Shown here in pieces: positions 18,271 to 27,761 of a stretch of DNA of 64,000 bases. This DNA is from Streptomyces antioxidans (lineage in GTDB: Bacteria; Actinomycetota; Actinomycetes; Streptomycetales; Streptomycetaceae). The stretch is taken from positions 124,001 to 188,000 of the forward strand of contig NZ_LAKD02000011.1 in NCBI RefSeq assembly GCF_000968685.2, written 5' to 3'. The position numbers and the translations under genes were made by a program. The number at the start of each line of letters is the position of its first letter. Positions within the stretch are counted from its first letter, which is position 1. Under the pieces are notes generated by a model. The model had not been told where the DNA came from. It did not search any database and was given only the letters and a program-made list of their open reading frames with translations.

Positions 18271-18384
18271 ACGCGCCCTCAGCCGCCTTCTGGGGCGCAG
18301 GATGTGCCCCAGACCTGCCGTCGACCGTCCGCGGCGCCGTTGTGGCTGGTCGCGCCGTTCCCTGCGCCCTTCCGGGGCGCCTCC

Positions 18385-20739
18385 TCAGCCGCCTACCGGG
18401 CCTCCTGGGCCTCCTGGGTCGCCCGGGCCCCCTGGTCCGCCCGGGTCACCGGGGCCGCCGGGGCCCGGCTCGGTCGTCGGGCCGCCGGTGGGGAAGTCCG
18501 TCGGCGGGGTGGTGACCGGCGGCTCGTCCGTCGGCAGGGTCGGCGGGGTGTCCGTCGGCGGCGTGGGCACCAAGGTGTCCGGCGGGGCGCCGGTCGGGGG
18601 AGTGGTGACCACCGGTGGCAGGGAGCCCGGGGGCTGCGGGCTGGTCTGGGAGCCGTCGGGGGCGCCCGCGCCGTCCTCCAGCCGCAGATCGAACTCGGCC
18701 GGTTCCTTGCCGTCCAGCGCCCCCGCCGTGTACTGCGCCCAGATCTCGGCGGGGTAGCCACCGCCGTTGATCCGCTCCAGGCCCGTCGCCCCGTACAGCG
18801 ACTTCTGCACGCCCGTGTTGGAGTCCTGGCCCATCACCGCGACCACGGTCGCCAGATCCGGGGTGTAGCCCGCGAACCAGGCGGCCTTGTCCTCCTCCGC
18901 GGTGCCGGTCTTGCCCGCCGCCGGGCGCTCGGCGGCCTGGGCGGCGGTGCCGGTGCCGCCGTCGACCACGCTCTGCAGTATCGAGGTGGTGGTGTCGGCG
19001 GCGCTGCGCGGGATGGCCTGGCGGCTCTCCCGCTCCGGGAGCTTGATCCGCGCACCGTCCTTGGTGACCTCGTCGACCAGGCTGTACCGGCCGTGCTCGC
19101 CGTGGTTGGCGAGGGTCGCGTACGCCTCGGTCATGTCCAGCACGCTCGCGGTGGCCGGGCCGAGCGCGATCGAGGGGGAGGCGTGCAGATCGGGGGTGCT
19201 CTTGGGGACGCCGAGATCGATGGCGGTCTGCTTGACCTTGGAGGGGCCGACGTCCTCGGCCATCTGCGCGTACACCGAGTTCACCGAGTTGTCGGTGGCC
19301 GTGGTGACGTCGATGTCGCCGTAGTCCCTGTCGTCCTCGTTGGCGGGGGCGTAGCCGGTGGGCCCGTCGGAGCCGATCACCTCGCGCTTGTTGTCGCCGT
19401 TGTAGAGGGTGTCCGGGGTGATCGTCTGGCCGTCCTGGGTGGTGGCCCCGTAGCGCACCGCCGAGGTGAAGACGAACGGCTTGAAGGTGGACCCCACTTG
19501 GTAGTCGCGGCGGGTGGCGTTGTTGACGAACTGCTTGGTGTAGTCGATCCCGCCGTAGAGGGCGACCACCTTCCCGGTCTTGGGGTCGATCGAGGCGCCG
19601 CCCGCGCGGACGTAGTCATCGACCTTGCGGTCCTTGCTGAGCTTGCTCATCAGCCGGTCGCGCACGGACTCCGTGAAGGCGTCCTGCTTCTTCCTGTCGA
19701 TCGTGGTGGTGATGCGGTAGCCGCCGCGTGCCAGGGTCTGCTCATCGATGATCCCGTTGCTGGTGAGGTAGTCCTCGACGGCCTCGATGAGATAGCCGCG
19801 CTGACCGGACATCCCGGAGGGGGCCTTGGCCTCGGAGGGGCCGGGGAAGGTCATCTTCTGCCGCTCGGCCCTGGTCAGCCAGTGCTTCTTCACCATGCCG
19901 TCCAGAACGTAGTTCCAGCGGGCCGTGGCCCGGTCCTTGTTCTGGGGGTGGGCGACGATGTCGTAGGAGCTGGGGGCGTTGAGCAGGGTGGCGAGGTACG
20001 CGCCCTGGGCGGTGCTGAGATCGCCGATGTCCTTGCCGTAGTACGCCTGGGCGGCGGCTTGGATGCCGTAGGCGTTGCGCCCGAAGTAGCTGGTGTTGAG
20101 GTAGCCCTCGAGGATCTTGTCCTTGCTCACCTCGCGGTCCAGCTTGATCGCGATGAAGAACTCCTTGGCCTTGCGGGAGACCGTCTGCTCCTGGTCCAGG
20201 TAGTAGTTCTTCACATACTGCTGGGTGATGGTGGAACCGGACTGCTTGCCCTTGCCGGTGGCGGTGTTCCAGGCGGCCCGGATCATCGCCTGGGGGTCGA
20301 TGGCCGACTCCGAGTAGAAGTCCCGGTCCTCGGCCGCGAGCACCGCGTGCTGGATCCGCTTGGGCACCTGGCTCAGCTGGACGCTCTCCCGGTTGACCGC
20401 GCCCTCACGGGCCAGTTGGGAGCCGTCGGAGTAGAGGAAGACATTGCTCTGGGCGATGGCGGCCTTGTTGGCCGGGGGAATGTCGACGAGCAGATAGCCG
20501 GTGACGAGCGCGCCCGCGATCAGCAGGACGATCAGCAGGAAACCCCCGAGGACCATGCGCCAGGTGGGCAGCAGCCGGCGCCATCCGGTGCGCTGGGGAC
20601 GCCCCTTTCTGCCCTTGGGCGGCTTGCCCTCCGGCAGGCCGTCCGCGCGGTGCGGCGTGTCGTGGTTGCCACCGTCGGTGCCGAGCCGGTCACCCGTTCC
20701 GGCCGCGCCACCATCGATCAACTGGGGCTCGTCGCTCAT
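18385..20739 (-). CDS. Bifunctional penicillin-binding protein, GT51 and transpeptidase (784 aa)
   Basis: This is a class A PBP that polymerises and crosslinks peptidoglycan. A basic cytoplasmic tail is followed by one membrane helix (about 54-78). The GT51 domain shows AEDRDFYSE, GSTITQQYVKNYYL and LEGYLNTSYFGR. The transpeptidase domain has the SxxK serine in GSTFKPFVF, SVN in TDNSVNSVY and the KTG box in AGKTGTAEE. After the penicillin-binding domain comes a low-complexity Pro/Gly/Thr tail (about 680-784) rich in PPT and GGPG repeats, probably a flexible extracellular extension. The start is ATG at 20739. Confidence 0.95.
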   Translation of the reverse strand: MSDEPQLIDGGAAGTGDRLGTDGGNHDTPHRADGLPEGKPPKGRKGRPQRTGWRRLLPTWRMVLGGFLLIVLLIAGALVTGYLLVDIPPANKAAIAQSNVFLYSDGSQLAREGAVNRESVQLSQVPKRIQHAVLAAEDRDFYSESAIDPQAMIRAAWNTATGKGKQSGSTITQQYVKNYYLDQEQTVSRKAKEFFIAIKLDREVSKDKILEGYLNTSYFGRNAYGIQAAAQAYYGKDIGDLSTAQGAYLATLLNAPSSYDIVAHPQNKDRATARWNYVLDGMVKKHWLTRAERQKMTFPGPSEAKAPSGMSGQRGYLIEAVEDYLTSNGIIDEQTLARGGYRITTTIDRKKQDAFTESVRDRLMSKLSKDRKVDDYVRAGGASIDPKTGKVVALYGGIDYTKQFVNNATRRDYQVGSTFKPFVFTSAVRYGATTQDGQTITPDTLYNGDNKREVIGSDGPTGYAPANEDDRDYGDIDVTTATDNSVNSVYAQMAEDVGPSKVKQTAIDLGVPKSTPDLHASPSIALGPATASVLDMTEAYATLANHGEHGRYSLVDEVTKDGARIKLPERESRQAIPRSAADTTTSILQSVVDGGTGTAAQAAERPAAGKTGTAEEDKAAWFAGYTPDLATVVAVMGQDSNTGVQKSLYGATGLERINGGGYPAEIWAQYTAGALDGKEPAEFDLRLEDGAGAPDGSQTSPQPPGSLPPVVTTPPTGAPPDTLVPTPPTDTPPTLPTDEPPVTTPPTDFPTGGPTTEPGPGGPGDPGGPGGPGDPGGPGGPVGG

Positions 20740-21052
20740 GTCTCCTGAGACTCCTCGGCCACCGTCGAAGGTTGCGCGGCGGCGGGATCGTGCGCGGTCG
20801 GGCGATTCGCGTCGTACGCCCGATAAAACACTGTCGCATCATCCGTTCCGGGCCGAGGACCAGGCGCGCACCCGTGACTGGTCTGTGACCGGTCGAATGG
20901 ATGATTCCGCTCGCACCGTCCGGTGAATAATGCCTGGCCGTCTCTTCCGTCGCCCCACTAGGCTCCGGATTTTGGCGCCGTTCGGGGCGGTGCGGTCGGG
21001 GCGGGGCGGCGGGCCGGTCGGGCCCTGCGGTCGGGGAGGGAGGCACGGTCGG
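20740..21052. promoter_or_regulatory. Divergent intergenic region between PBP and ABC-2 transporter genes
   Basis: These 313 bases hold no convincing gene. A TAGGCT hexamer at 20959-20964 could be a -10 element for the ABC operon, about 90 nt before its first start. No clear -35 or operator dyad was picked out. GGGAGGGAGG just before 21053 is the ribosome site. Confidence 0.35.
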
Positions 21053-21853
21053 ATGCGGCTGTACGCGGCCGTCGCGGTCAGCGGGTTCAAACGCTACGCG
21101 ACGTATCGGGTCGCCACGGTGGCCGGGGTCTTCACCAACACGGTCTTCGGTTTCATCCTCGCGTACACCTACGCCGCGCTGTGGGACGAGCGGCCGCACC
21201 TCGGCGGCTATGACCTCGCCCAGGCGCTCACCTTCGTCTGGCTCGGCCAGGCGCTGCTGGCGGCCGTCGGGCTGCTGGGCGGCGGCTTCGAGGAGGAGTT
21301 GCAGGAGCGGATCCGCTCCGGTGACATCGCCGTGGACCTCTACCGCCCCGTCGACCTCCAGACCTGGTGGCTGTCCGCCGAGCTCGGCCGGGCGCTGTTC
21401 CAGCTGCTGGGGCGCGGCGTGGTGCCGATGGCGGTCGGGGCGCTGGTCTTCGAACTCCGCATGCCCGTCTCGCCGTTGACGTGGGCGTGGTTCCTGCTGG
21501 CCGTGGCGCTCGCGGTGTGCGTCGGCTTCGCGGTGCGCTACCTGGTGTCGCTCGCCTCCTTCTGGCTGCTCGACGGGACGGGGCTCTCCATGCTGAGCGG
21601 GCTGCTGTGCCTGTTCTTCTCCGGGATGATCCTGCCGCTCAACGTCTTCCCCGGGCAGCTGGGCGTTATCGCCCGCGCGCTGCCCTGGGCGGCGATGCTC
21701 CAGGTGCCCGCCGATGTCTTCCTGGAGGAGCACCGAGGCTCGGGGCTGCTGGCGGCCTTCGCCTTCCAGGCGGGGTGGGCGGTGGCGCTGCTGGCGGCCG
21801 GGCGGGCGCTCCAAGCGGTGGCGACCCGGAAGGTGGTGGTCCAGGGTGGCTGA
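21053..21853 (+). CDS. ABC-2 type transporter permease (266 aa)
   Basis: This six-helix integral membrane protein of the ABC-2 exporter type begins MRLYAAVAVSGFKRYATYR, with membrane spans near 22-45, 55-75, 105-135, 140-165, 175-200 and 228-255. GGGAGGG lies just before the ATG. The C-terminal VLQGG end overlaps the start of a second permease, and an ATPase follows, so the three form one exporter operon. DLYRPVDLQTWWLS is the conserved cytoplasmic loop seen in such DUF-type ABC-2 subunits. The substrate is unknown. Confidence 0.9.
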   Translation: MRLYAAVAVSGFKRYATYRVATVAGVFTNTVFGFILAYTYAALWDERPHLGGYDLAQALTFVWLGQALLAAVGLLGGGFEEELQERIRSGDIAVDLYRPVDLQTWWLSAELGRALFQLLGRGVVPMAVGALVFELRMPVSPLTWAWFLLAVALAVCVGFAVRYLVSLASFWLLDGTGLSMLSGLLCLFFSGMILPLNVFPGQLGVIARALPWAAMLQVPADVFLEEHRGSGLLAAFAFQAGWAVALLAAGRALQAVATRKVVVQGG

Positions 21854-22664
21854 GTCCGCCGTGTTCAACGGGCTCCGGGCCTACGGCCTGATCGTCGGGA
21901 TGTGGGTGCGCTCCACGATGGCGTACCGCACATCGTTCCTGATCATGACGCTGGGGAACTTCCTCGCCACCGGGCTGGACTTCGTGGCGATCGTGCTGAT
22001 GTTCACCCACATCGGGGAACTGGGCGGCTACACCCTGGACGAGGTCGCCTTCCTCTACGGCACCACCAGCGTCGCCTTCGGCCTCGCCGATCTCGTGCTG
22101 GGCAGCACGGGCCGGCTGGGCCAGCGGGTGCGCGACGGCACGTTGGACACCCTGCTGGTGCGGCCGGTGCCGATACTCGCCCAGGTGGCCGCCGACCGCT
22201 TCGCGCTGCGGCGGCTGGGCCGGATCACCCAGGGCGCGGTGCTGCTCGGCTGGTCGCTGGCCCGGCTGGACATCGACTGGACGGTGGACCGGGTGCTGCT
22301 GATGCCGGTGATGCTGCTGAGCGGGGGCGCCATCTTCGGGGCGCTGTTCGTGCTCGGCGGCGCCTTCCAGTTCTGGGCCAAGGACGCCTCCGAGGTGCAG
22401 AACGCCTTCACCTTCGGCGGGACCACGCTGCTGGAGTACCCGCCGACGGTCTTCGGCAAGGAGCTGCTGCGGGGCGTCACCTTCGTCATCCCGCTGGCCT
22501 TCGTCAACTGGCTCCCGGCGCTGCACATCCTGGGCCGCCCCGCTCCGCTGGGGCTCCCGGCCTGGACCGGCTTCGCGGCGCCGCTGGTCGCGTGCGGCTG
22601 CTGTGCGGTGGCGGGGTTGGCGTGGCGGGCGGGGCTGCGGGCGTATCAGAGCACGGGGAGTTGA
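21846..22664 (+). CDS. ABC-2 type transporter permease, second subunit (272 aa)
   Basis: The gene starts at GTG 21846, overlapping the upstream stop by 8 nt; a GTG at 21861 is an alternative. It is a second six-helix ABC-2 permease, starting AESAVFNGLRAYGLIVGMWVRS and containing GTLDTLLVRPVPILAQVAADRFALRR, the counterpart of the coupling loop in its partner. Two different permeases plus one ATPase imply a heterodimeric membrane channel. The stop is 4 nt before the ATPase start. Export is the likely direction, because no binding protein is present. Confidence 0.9.
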   Translation: MAESAVFNGLRAYGLIVGMWVRSTMAYRTSFLIMTLGNFLATGLDFVAIVLMFTHIGELGGYTLDEVAFLYGTTSVAFGLADLVLGSTGRLGQRVRDGTLDTLLVRPVPILAQVAADRFALRRLGRITQGAVLLGWSLARLDIDWTVDRVLLMPVMLLSGGAIFGALFVLGGAFQFWAKDASEVQNAFTFGGTTLLEYPPTVFGKELLRGVTFVIPLAFVNWLPALHILGRPAPLGLPAWTGFAAPLVACGCCAVAGLAWRAGLRAYQSTGS

Positions 22665-22668
22665 GGGG

Positions 22669-23712
22669 ATGGCCGTGGGGAATGGCGGCGGGGATGCCGT
22701 GGCGAATGGCACGAGGAGCGCCATGGACGGTCCGGTGGACGACCTGATCGAGCTCGACGGCGTCGAGAAGGTGTTCCAGGTGCGGCGCAAGGCCGGGCTG
22801 ATGCGCCGTGAGCGCCGCGAGGTGCGGGCCGTCGACGGCATCAGCTTCCGGGTGCCGCGCGGCGAGATGGTGGGCTACATCGGCCCGAACGGCGCCGGGA
22901 AGTCCACCACCATCAAGATGCTGACCGGGATCCTGGTGCCCAGCGGCGGACGGCTCAGGGTCGCCGGAATCGACCCCTCCAGGGAGCGGACGAGGCTTGC
23001 GCGCCGGATCGGGGTGGTCTTCGGGCAGCGCACCACCCTGTGGTGGGATCTGCCGCTGCGCGACTCGTACGCGCTGGTGCGGCGGATGTACCGGATCCCC
23101 GACGACCGCTACCGGCACAACCTGGACCGCTGTGTGGAACTGCTCAACCTCGGCGCGCTGTTGGACGTGCCGGTGCGTCAGCTCTCGCTCGGCCAGCGGA
23201 TGCGCGGCGACATCGCGGCCGCCCTGCTGCACGACCCCGAGGTGCTCTACCTCGACGAGCCGACGATCGGGCTCGATGTGGTCAGCAAGGCGAAGGTGCG
23301 GGAGTTCCTGCGCGATGTGAACGCGGAGCAGGGCACCACGGTGCTGCTCACCACCCACGACCTGACCGATATCGAGCTGCTGTGCAAGCGGGTGATGGTC
23401 ATCGACCACGGTCGGCTGGTGTACGACGGCGGGCTGGACGGGCTGCACGCGGTGGGGGAGAGCGAGCGCACCCTCGTGGTCGACCTGGAGCGGGAACTGC
23501 CGCCCATCGAGGTGCCCGGCGCCCGCACGGTGCGGGTCGAGGGGCCCCGGCAGTGGCTGGCGTTCCCGGCGACCAGCAGCGCGGCGCCGATCGTCGCGGC
23601 GGTCGCCGACGGCTGTCCGCTGGTGGACCTCTCGGTGCGCGAGCCCGAGATCGAGGACGTCATCGCGCGGATGCTGCACGGGGCGGAGGACGGGGTGGGG
23701 CGGACTCCGTGA
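22669..23712 (+). CDS. ABC transporter ATP-binding protein (347 aa)
   Basis: This is the ATPase of the three-gene ABC-2 exporter. Walker A is GPNGAGKS at 72-79; the signature is LSLGQRMRGD, a Gly-to-Leu variant of LSGGQ; Walker B is VLYLDEPT; and the switch His is in TTHD. It belongs to the NatA/CcmA-like group with a C-terminal extension (about 260-347). A Gly/Ala-rich tail of about 25 residues precedes the domain, so an internal start near DGPVDDLIELDG is possible; the ATG at 22669 follows GAGGGG only closely. The substrate is not predictable. Confidence 0.92.
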   Translation: MAVGNGGGDAVANGTRSAMDGPVDDLIELDGVEKVFQVRRKAGLMRRERREVRAVDGISFRVPRGEMVGYIGPNGAGKSTTIKMLTGILVPSGGRLRVAGIDPSRERTRLARRIGVVFGQRTTLWWDLPLRDSYALVRRMYRIPDDRYRHNLDRCVELLNLGALLDVPVRQLSLGQRMRGDIAAALLHDPEVLYLDEPTIGLDVVSKAKVREFLRDVNAEQGTTVLLTTHDLTDIELLCKRVMVIDHGRLVYDGGLDGLHAVGESERTLVVDLERELPPIEVPGARTVRVEGPRQWLAFPATSSAAPIVAAVADGCPLVDLSVREPEIEDVIARMLHGAEDGVGRTP

Positions 23713-23798
23713 GAGCGGGTGGGGCACGGTGTGCGGGAGCGGCGAGGGCACGGTGTGGGAGTGGGGCCAGGGCCGATGCCCACCATTAGTCTGTCCGT

Positions 23799-24590
23799 AT
23801 GACAAGTGCTGGTGCTTCCCAGGGAGCGAGCCCCGACCTCCCGGACCCGGCCGCGATGCGGGCTTCGGACGCCGAGCGTGACCGGATCGCCGAGGTCCTC
23901 CGCGAAGCGGTCGCCGAAGGCCGCCTGGACATGGAGGAGTTCGAGGAGCGGCTGAGCGCGGCCTACGCGGCGCGCACCCATGGCGAGCTGGAGCCGCTGG
24001 TACGGGACCTCCCGGTGCCCGGCAGCGCCGCCCCGGCCCCGCCGTCCCCCGCCGACCGCACCGGCTGGTCCGAGCGGATCGGCTTCGCCCCGACCTCGAA
24101 GTGGGCCGTGGCGATCATGGGCGGCTTCCAGCGCAAGGGGACCTGGACCGCTCCGCGTTCCTTCACCGCCTTCGCCCTCATGGGCGGCGGTGAGATCGAT
24201 CTGCGCGAGGCCCGGTTCGAGGGCCGCGACGTGGTGATCCGCTGCTTCGCCCTCATGGGCGGGGTGGAGATCACCGTCCCGCCGGACCTGGAGACGCATG
24301 TCAACGGCATCGGTCTCATGGGCGGTTTCGACCACACCGGTTCCGCCGACGGGGATCCCACCGGCCCCCGGGTGACCGTCACCGGCCTCGCGATCTTCGG
24401 CGGGGTCAGCGTCGAGCGCAAGCTCCGCAAGGAGGAGCACCGGCGCATGAAGGAGGAGCGCCGCCGACTGAGGGCCGAGCGCCGGGAGGAAGTGCGCGCA
24501 GAACGCCGGGAACTGCGGAGCGCACGGCGTGAGGAACGCCGCGGGGAGCGACGGCCGTCCCTGGAGAAGGACCGCCGCCGAGAGGACTAG
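23799..24590 (+). CDS. DUF1707 and LiaF-like domain protein (263 aa)
   Basis: Residues about 22-75 are a DUF1707 domain: MRASDAERDRIAEVLREAVAEGRL and EFEERLSAAYAART. Residues about 95-200 carry repeated glycine-containing strands (VAIMGGFQRKG, FALMGGGEIDL, FALMGGVEITV, IGLMGGFDHTG), the beta-helical pattern of LiaF/VraT-like C-terminal domains. The C-terminus (about 205-263) is an Arg/Glu-rich charged helix. There is no membrane segment. TAGTCT (23787-23792) ends 6 nt before the ATG, so it is probably leaderless. Envelope-stress sensing is a family-level guess. Confidence 0.88.
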   Translation: MTSAGASQGASPDLPDPAAMRASDAERDRIAEVLREAVAEGRLDMEEFEERLSAAYAARTHGELEPLVRDLPVPGSAAPAPPSPADRTGWSERIGFAPTSKWAVAIMGGFQRKGTWTAPRSFTAFALMGGGEIDLREARFEGRDVVIRCFALMGGVEITVPPDLETHVNGIGLMGGFDHTGSADGDPTGPRVTVTGLAIFGGVSVERKLRKEEHRRMKEERRRLRAERREEVRAERRELRSARREERRGERRPSLEKDRRRED

Positions 24591-24605
24591 ACCCCGGCGA
24601 GTCCG

Positions 24606-24690
24606 CTCCCCACCCCGCCCCTCCCCACAACTGGCACTCCGCCCCAGCTCCCGGGGGTCCAGGGGCGGGGCCCCTGGGAGCGGGAAGGGG
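24606..24690. repeat. GC-rich dispersed repeat, copy C (convergent junction)
   Basis: This is a more diverged copy: CTCCCCACCCCGCCCCTCCC, then AACTGGCACTCCGCCCCAG and GGGGGTCCAGGGGCGGGGCC. It lies between the convergent DUF1707 and SGNH-hydrolase genes, as copies A and B lie between convergent pairs. Confidence 0.65.
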
Positions 24691-24731
24691 CGGGCAGGGG
24701 AGAGGCAACGGTAGGTGGGGTGCCGGGTCCT

Positions 24732-26057
24732 CTAGAGCTCGGCTGCCGCGCGGCCCCGCAGGTGGTCCAGGTCCAGCGCCCGCGCCATCGCGCGGTAGCC
24801 GTTGTCGCTGGGGTGCAGATGGTCGCCCGAGTCGAAGACGGGGCGCAGCCGCAGCGGGCTGATCGGGTCGCGCAGCGCCTTGTCGAAGTCCACGACCTCG
24901 TCGAAGACCTGCCCGGCGCGGATCCGCGCGTTGACCTGCTCGCGCACGGCGTCCAGCCGGGGGGTGTAGCCGCGGTGCCCGTAGAAGGGCGTCAGGGTGG
25001 CTCCGATGACCCGCAGACCACGGGCGTGGGCCTGCTCGGTCAGCCGCTTCAGACCCCACACGATCCGCTTGGGGTCGGTCTGATGGGGGATGCGGAGTAT
25101 GTCGTTGACGCCCAGCTCGATGATCACGGCCTTGACGCCCGTACGGGACAGTACGTCGCGGTCGAAGCGGGACAGCCCGCTGGGGTTGTTGGGCGGGAAC
25201 TGCGTGCCGTCGCTGAGTACGCGGTTCCCGCTGATGCCCTGGTTGAGCACGCCGAACCGGGGCGCCCCGGGCTCGCTGCGCAGCCGCTCGGAGAGGAAGT
25301 CGGTCCACCGGTGGTTGGCCCCGGCCGTGGACGTGATGCCGTCGGTGATCGAGTCGCCCAGCACCGCGACCGCGCCCTCGGCCTGCTTGGACCACACGTC
25401 CACGCCGGTCAGATAGCGCCAGTACGGGCTCTGCTGGGTGTAGGCGGCGCCCGCCGTGTCCTCCGTACGGTCGCCACGCGCCATGTACGACGTCTGGCGG
25501 GCGTGCGGATGGTAGGTCACGGACCCGGCCGCCCGCGGGGTGTAGGTGGTGACCAGCAGATCGGCCGCGTCCGGGACGGCGAGCCGCACCGGGTCGCTGG
25601 TGGCCGCCTTACCGGGCGGGATCGTCAGCCAGGTGCGGTTGTCGAAGGTGAGACGGCGCATGGTGCCCGCGGCCGCGGTGGGGTTGCTGGGCGCCGCGGC
25701 CAGCGCCACCGAGGCATGCGTGATCGTCAGCGGACGGCTGCTGTAGAAGTTCGAGAGCTGGATCCGGGTGCTGGTGCCGCCGATGCTGGTGTGCACCACG
25801 TTCCGTATCGACATGCCCGAGAGGCTGCCGCGCAGCGGCCTCGGCTCGGCGGCGGCGGCCGAGGACGACCAGGTGCCCACCCAGGCACCGGCCGAGGCCG
25901 GGGCGGCCGAGCCGCGGGCCCCCTGCGCCCGGGGGTCCGAACCGTCCTCGTCGCCACCGAGCCCGATGAATATCGCGGTGGAGACGAGGACCACCACGGC
26001 CGCCAGCGCGGCGAGCAGGGCATACCCCGTGCGTCTGGGCATTGGGGGCACGCTCAT
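24732..26057 (-). CDS. Membrane-anchored SGNH/GDSL hydrolase (441 aa)
   Basis: This is an extracytoplasmic esterase/lipase-fold hydrolase. The start ATG at 26057 gives MSVPPMPRRTGYALLAALAAVVVL, an N-terminal signal anchor. The SGNH blocks are present: block I GDSITDG with the nucleophile Ser, block II GISGNRV, block III LGVNDIL, and block V DHLHPSD with the catalytic Asp-His. An N-terminal beta-rich domain (about 55-215) precedes the hydrolase. The arrangement resembles rhamnogalacturonan acetylesterase-like SGNH proteins, but the substrate is unknown. An upstream in-frame ATG at 26204 adds no plausible sequence. Confidence 0.92.
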   Translation of the reverse strand: MSVPPMPRRTGYALLAALAAVVVLVSTAIFIGLGGDEDGSDPRAQGARGSAAPASAGAWVGTWSSSAAAAEPRPLRGSLSGMSIRNVVHTSIGGTSTRIQLSNFYSSRPLTITHASVALAAAPSNPTAAAGTMRRLTFDNRTWLTIPPGKAATSDPVRLAVPDAADLLVTTYTPRAAGSVTYHPHARQTSYMARGDRTEDTAGAAYTQQSPYWRYLTGVDVWSKQAEGAVAVLGDSITDGITSTAGANHRWTDFLSERLRSEPGAPRFGVLNQGISGNRVLSDGTQFPPNNPSGLSRFDRDVLSRTGVKAVIIELGVNDILRIPHQTDPKRIVWGLKRLTEQAHARGLRVIGATLTPFYGHRGYTPRLDAVREQVNARIRAGQVFDEVVDFDKALRDPISPLRLRPVFDSGDHLHPSDNGYRAMARALDLDHLRGRAAAEL

Positions 26058-26319
26058 GGGCGGGTTGTCTCCTCGGGCAGACGGAGCCCGAGGCTCCGGA
26101 AGTGGACGGGAACGGCGGGTGGTATCCGGCAAAGCCGATGCGGTCCGGTCGGTCTCCCATGATCCCATGGTCGGACCCGGCTCCGCCCGTCGGCCTCCCC
26201 CCAATGCGCTGGGTCGCTCCCCCAGACAGACGACGGGAACTCACCGTTCGTTCCACTCATGGGCGACCGAGACCGGAAAGAGACAATGCGGGGGGAGACG
26301 GGCCGACCAGGTGGAGCGT

Positions 26320-27642
26320 ATGGAGCGAAGAACGACTGGTGAGACGGCGGCTCCGCCGCCCCGGGGCACGGCTGTGCCCTTCGTCACGGACAACCCCCTC
26401 GACGCGGAACGGCGGCGCGGGGTACGCCGGATGAAGGCGTTCGCCACCGGACTACTGCTCGGCGTCGCACTGGTGTACGTGCTCGCCACCTGGGCGCGGT
26501 CCTCCGGCATCGGCGGCTGGCCCGGCTATGTGGCGGCGGCCGCGGAGGCGGGCATGGTGGGCGCCCTGGCCGACTGGTTCGCGGTCACCGCGCTCTTCCG
26601 GCGGCCCATGGGGCTGCCCATCCCCCATACGGCGATCATCCCCACCAAGAAGGACCAGCTCGGGGTCAGCCTGGGGGAGTTCGTCGGGGAGAACTTCCTC
26701 TCCGGCGACGTCGTACGGATGCGGCTGCGCGCGGTCGGCATCGGCAGTCGGCTCGGCACCTGGCTCGCCGAGCCCGAGCACGCCGACCGGGTGACCGCCG
26801 AACTGGCCACCGCGCTGCGCGGCGCGCTCACGGTGCTGCGCGACTCCGATGTGCAGGCGGTGGTGGGCGAGGCGATCACCCGCCGGGCCGACAGCCAGGA
26901 GATCGCGCCGGGCCTGGGCAAGCTGCTGGAGCGGGTGGTCGCGGACGGCGGCCACCACCGCGCCGTTGACCTGGTGTGCCTGCGCGCCCACGACTGGCTG
27001 GTGGAGCACAACGACTCGGTGATGCACGCGGTGACCGGCGGCGCCCCGGGCTGGACGCCGCGGTTCGTGGACCGCAAGGTCGGCGAGCGCGTCTACAAGG
27101 AACTGCTGCGCTTCGTCACCGAGATGCGCGATATGCCGGACCATCCGGCGCGCGGCGCCCTGGACCGCTTCCTCACCGACTTCGCCGGGGACCTGCAGTC
27201 CGACACCGACACCCGGCTGCGGGTGGAACGGGTGAAGAGCGAGGTGCTGGGGCGCGGTGACGTCCAGGACCTCATCGCCTCGGCCTGGGCCTCGGTGCGG
27301 GCGATGATCGTCGCGGCGGCCGAGGACGAGCGCAGCGAGCTGCGGCAGCGGGCGCGGGCGGCGATTCTGTCCCTGGGCAGGCGGATGGTGACGGACCGAC
27401 GGCTGCGGGACAAGATCGACGGCTGGCTGGAGGACGCCGCCGTCTATGTGGTGCGGACGTATCGGGACGAGATCACCTCGCTGATCACCGAGACGGTGGC
27501 GAGCTGGGACGCGGGCCACACCTCGCGGAAGATCGAGGCACACATCGGCCGGGATCTGCAGTTCATCCGGATCAACGGCACGGTGGTGGGTGCCCTGGCC
27601 GGGCTGGTCATCTATACGGTCTCGCGGGCGCTGGGCGGATAG
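26320..27642 (+). CDS. DUF445 family membrane protein (440 aa)
   Basis: This is a DUF445 (YjiN-like) protein. Near the N-terminus are a hydrophobic helix (about 40-60, FATGLLLGVALVYVLATW) and a second segment with the family motif AEAGMVGALADWFAVTALFRRPMG, then PIPHTAIIPTKKDQLG and GEFVGENFLS. The rest is helical, with LIASAWASVRAMI and FIRINGTVVGALAGLVIY near the C-terminus forming a last membrane segment. The start is ATG 26320; a GTG at 26311 is possible. Gene function is undefined in the family. Confidence 0.9.
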   Translation: MERRTTGETAAPPPRGTAVPFVTDNPLDAERRRGVRRMKAFATGLLLGVALVYVLATWARSSGIGGWPGYVAAAAEAGMVGALADWFAVTALFRRPMGLPIPHTAIIPTKKDQLGVSLGEFVGENFLSGDVVRMRLRAVGIGSRLGTWLAEPEHADRVTAELATALRGALTVLRDSDVQAVVGEAITRRADSQEIAPGLGKLLERVVADGGHHRAVDLVCLRAHDWLVEHNDSVMHAVTGGAPGWTPRFVDRKVGERVYKELLRFVTEMRDMPDHPARGALDRFLTDFAGDLQSDTDTRLRVERVKSEVLGRGDVQDLIASAWASVRAMIVAAAEDERSELRQRARAAILSLGRRMVTDRRLRDKIDGWLEDAAVYVVRTYRDEITSLITETVASWDAGHTSRKIEAHIGRDLQFIRINGTVVGALAGLVIYTVSRALGG

Positions 27643-27761
27643 TGCGCGGGTGACGGGCGGTTAGGTCACGGGCGACTGGGTGGTCAGTCGGTTCGTGACG
27701 GCGGGCGGATCGCCGCGCCACGGCTCTGGAAGGTGCACGCGGTCTGGCCTATGGTGCGCGC

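Noticed and set aside
18304..20748. 814-codon plus-strand frame opposite the PBP gene
   Set aside because: The minus strand carries GT51 and transpeptidase motifs; the plus-strand frame does not resemble any protein.
22669..23712. ATPase of the SsuC-like importer at 47.9 kb
   Set aside because: It forms an operon with two ABC-2 permeases and belongs to a different ABC group, 25 kb away.
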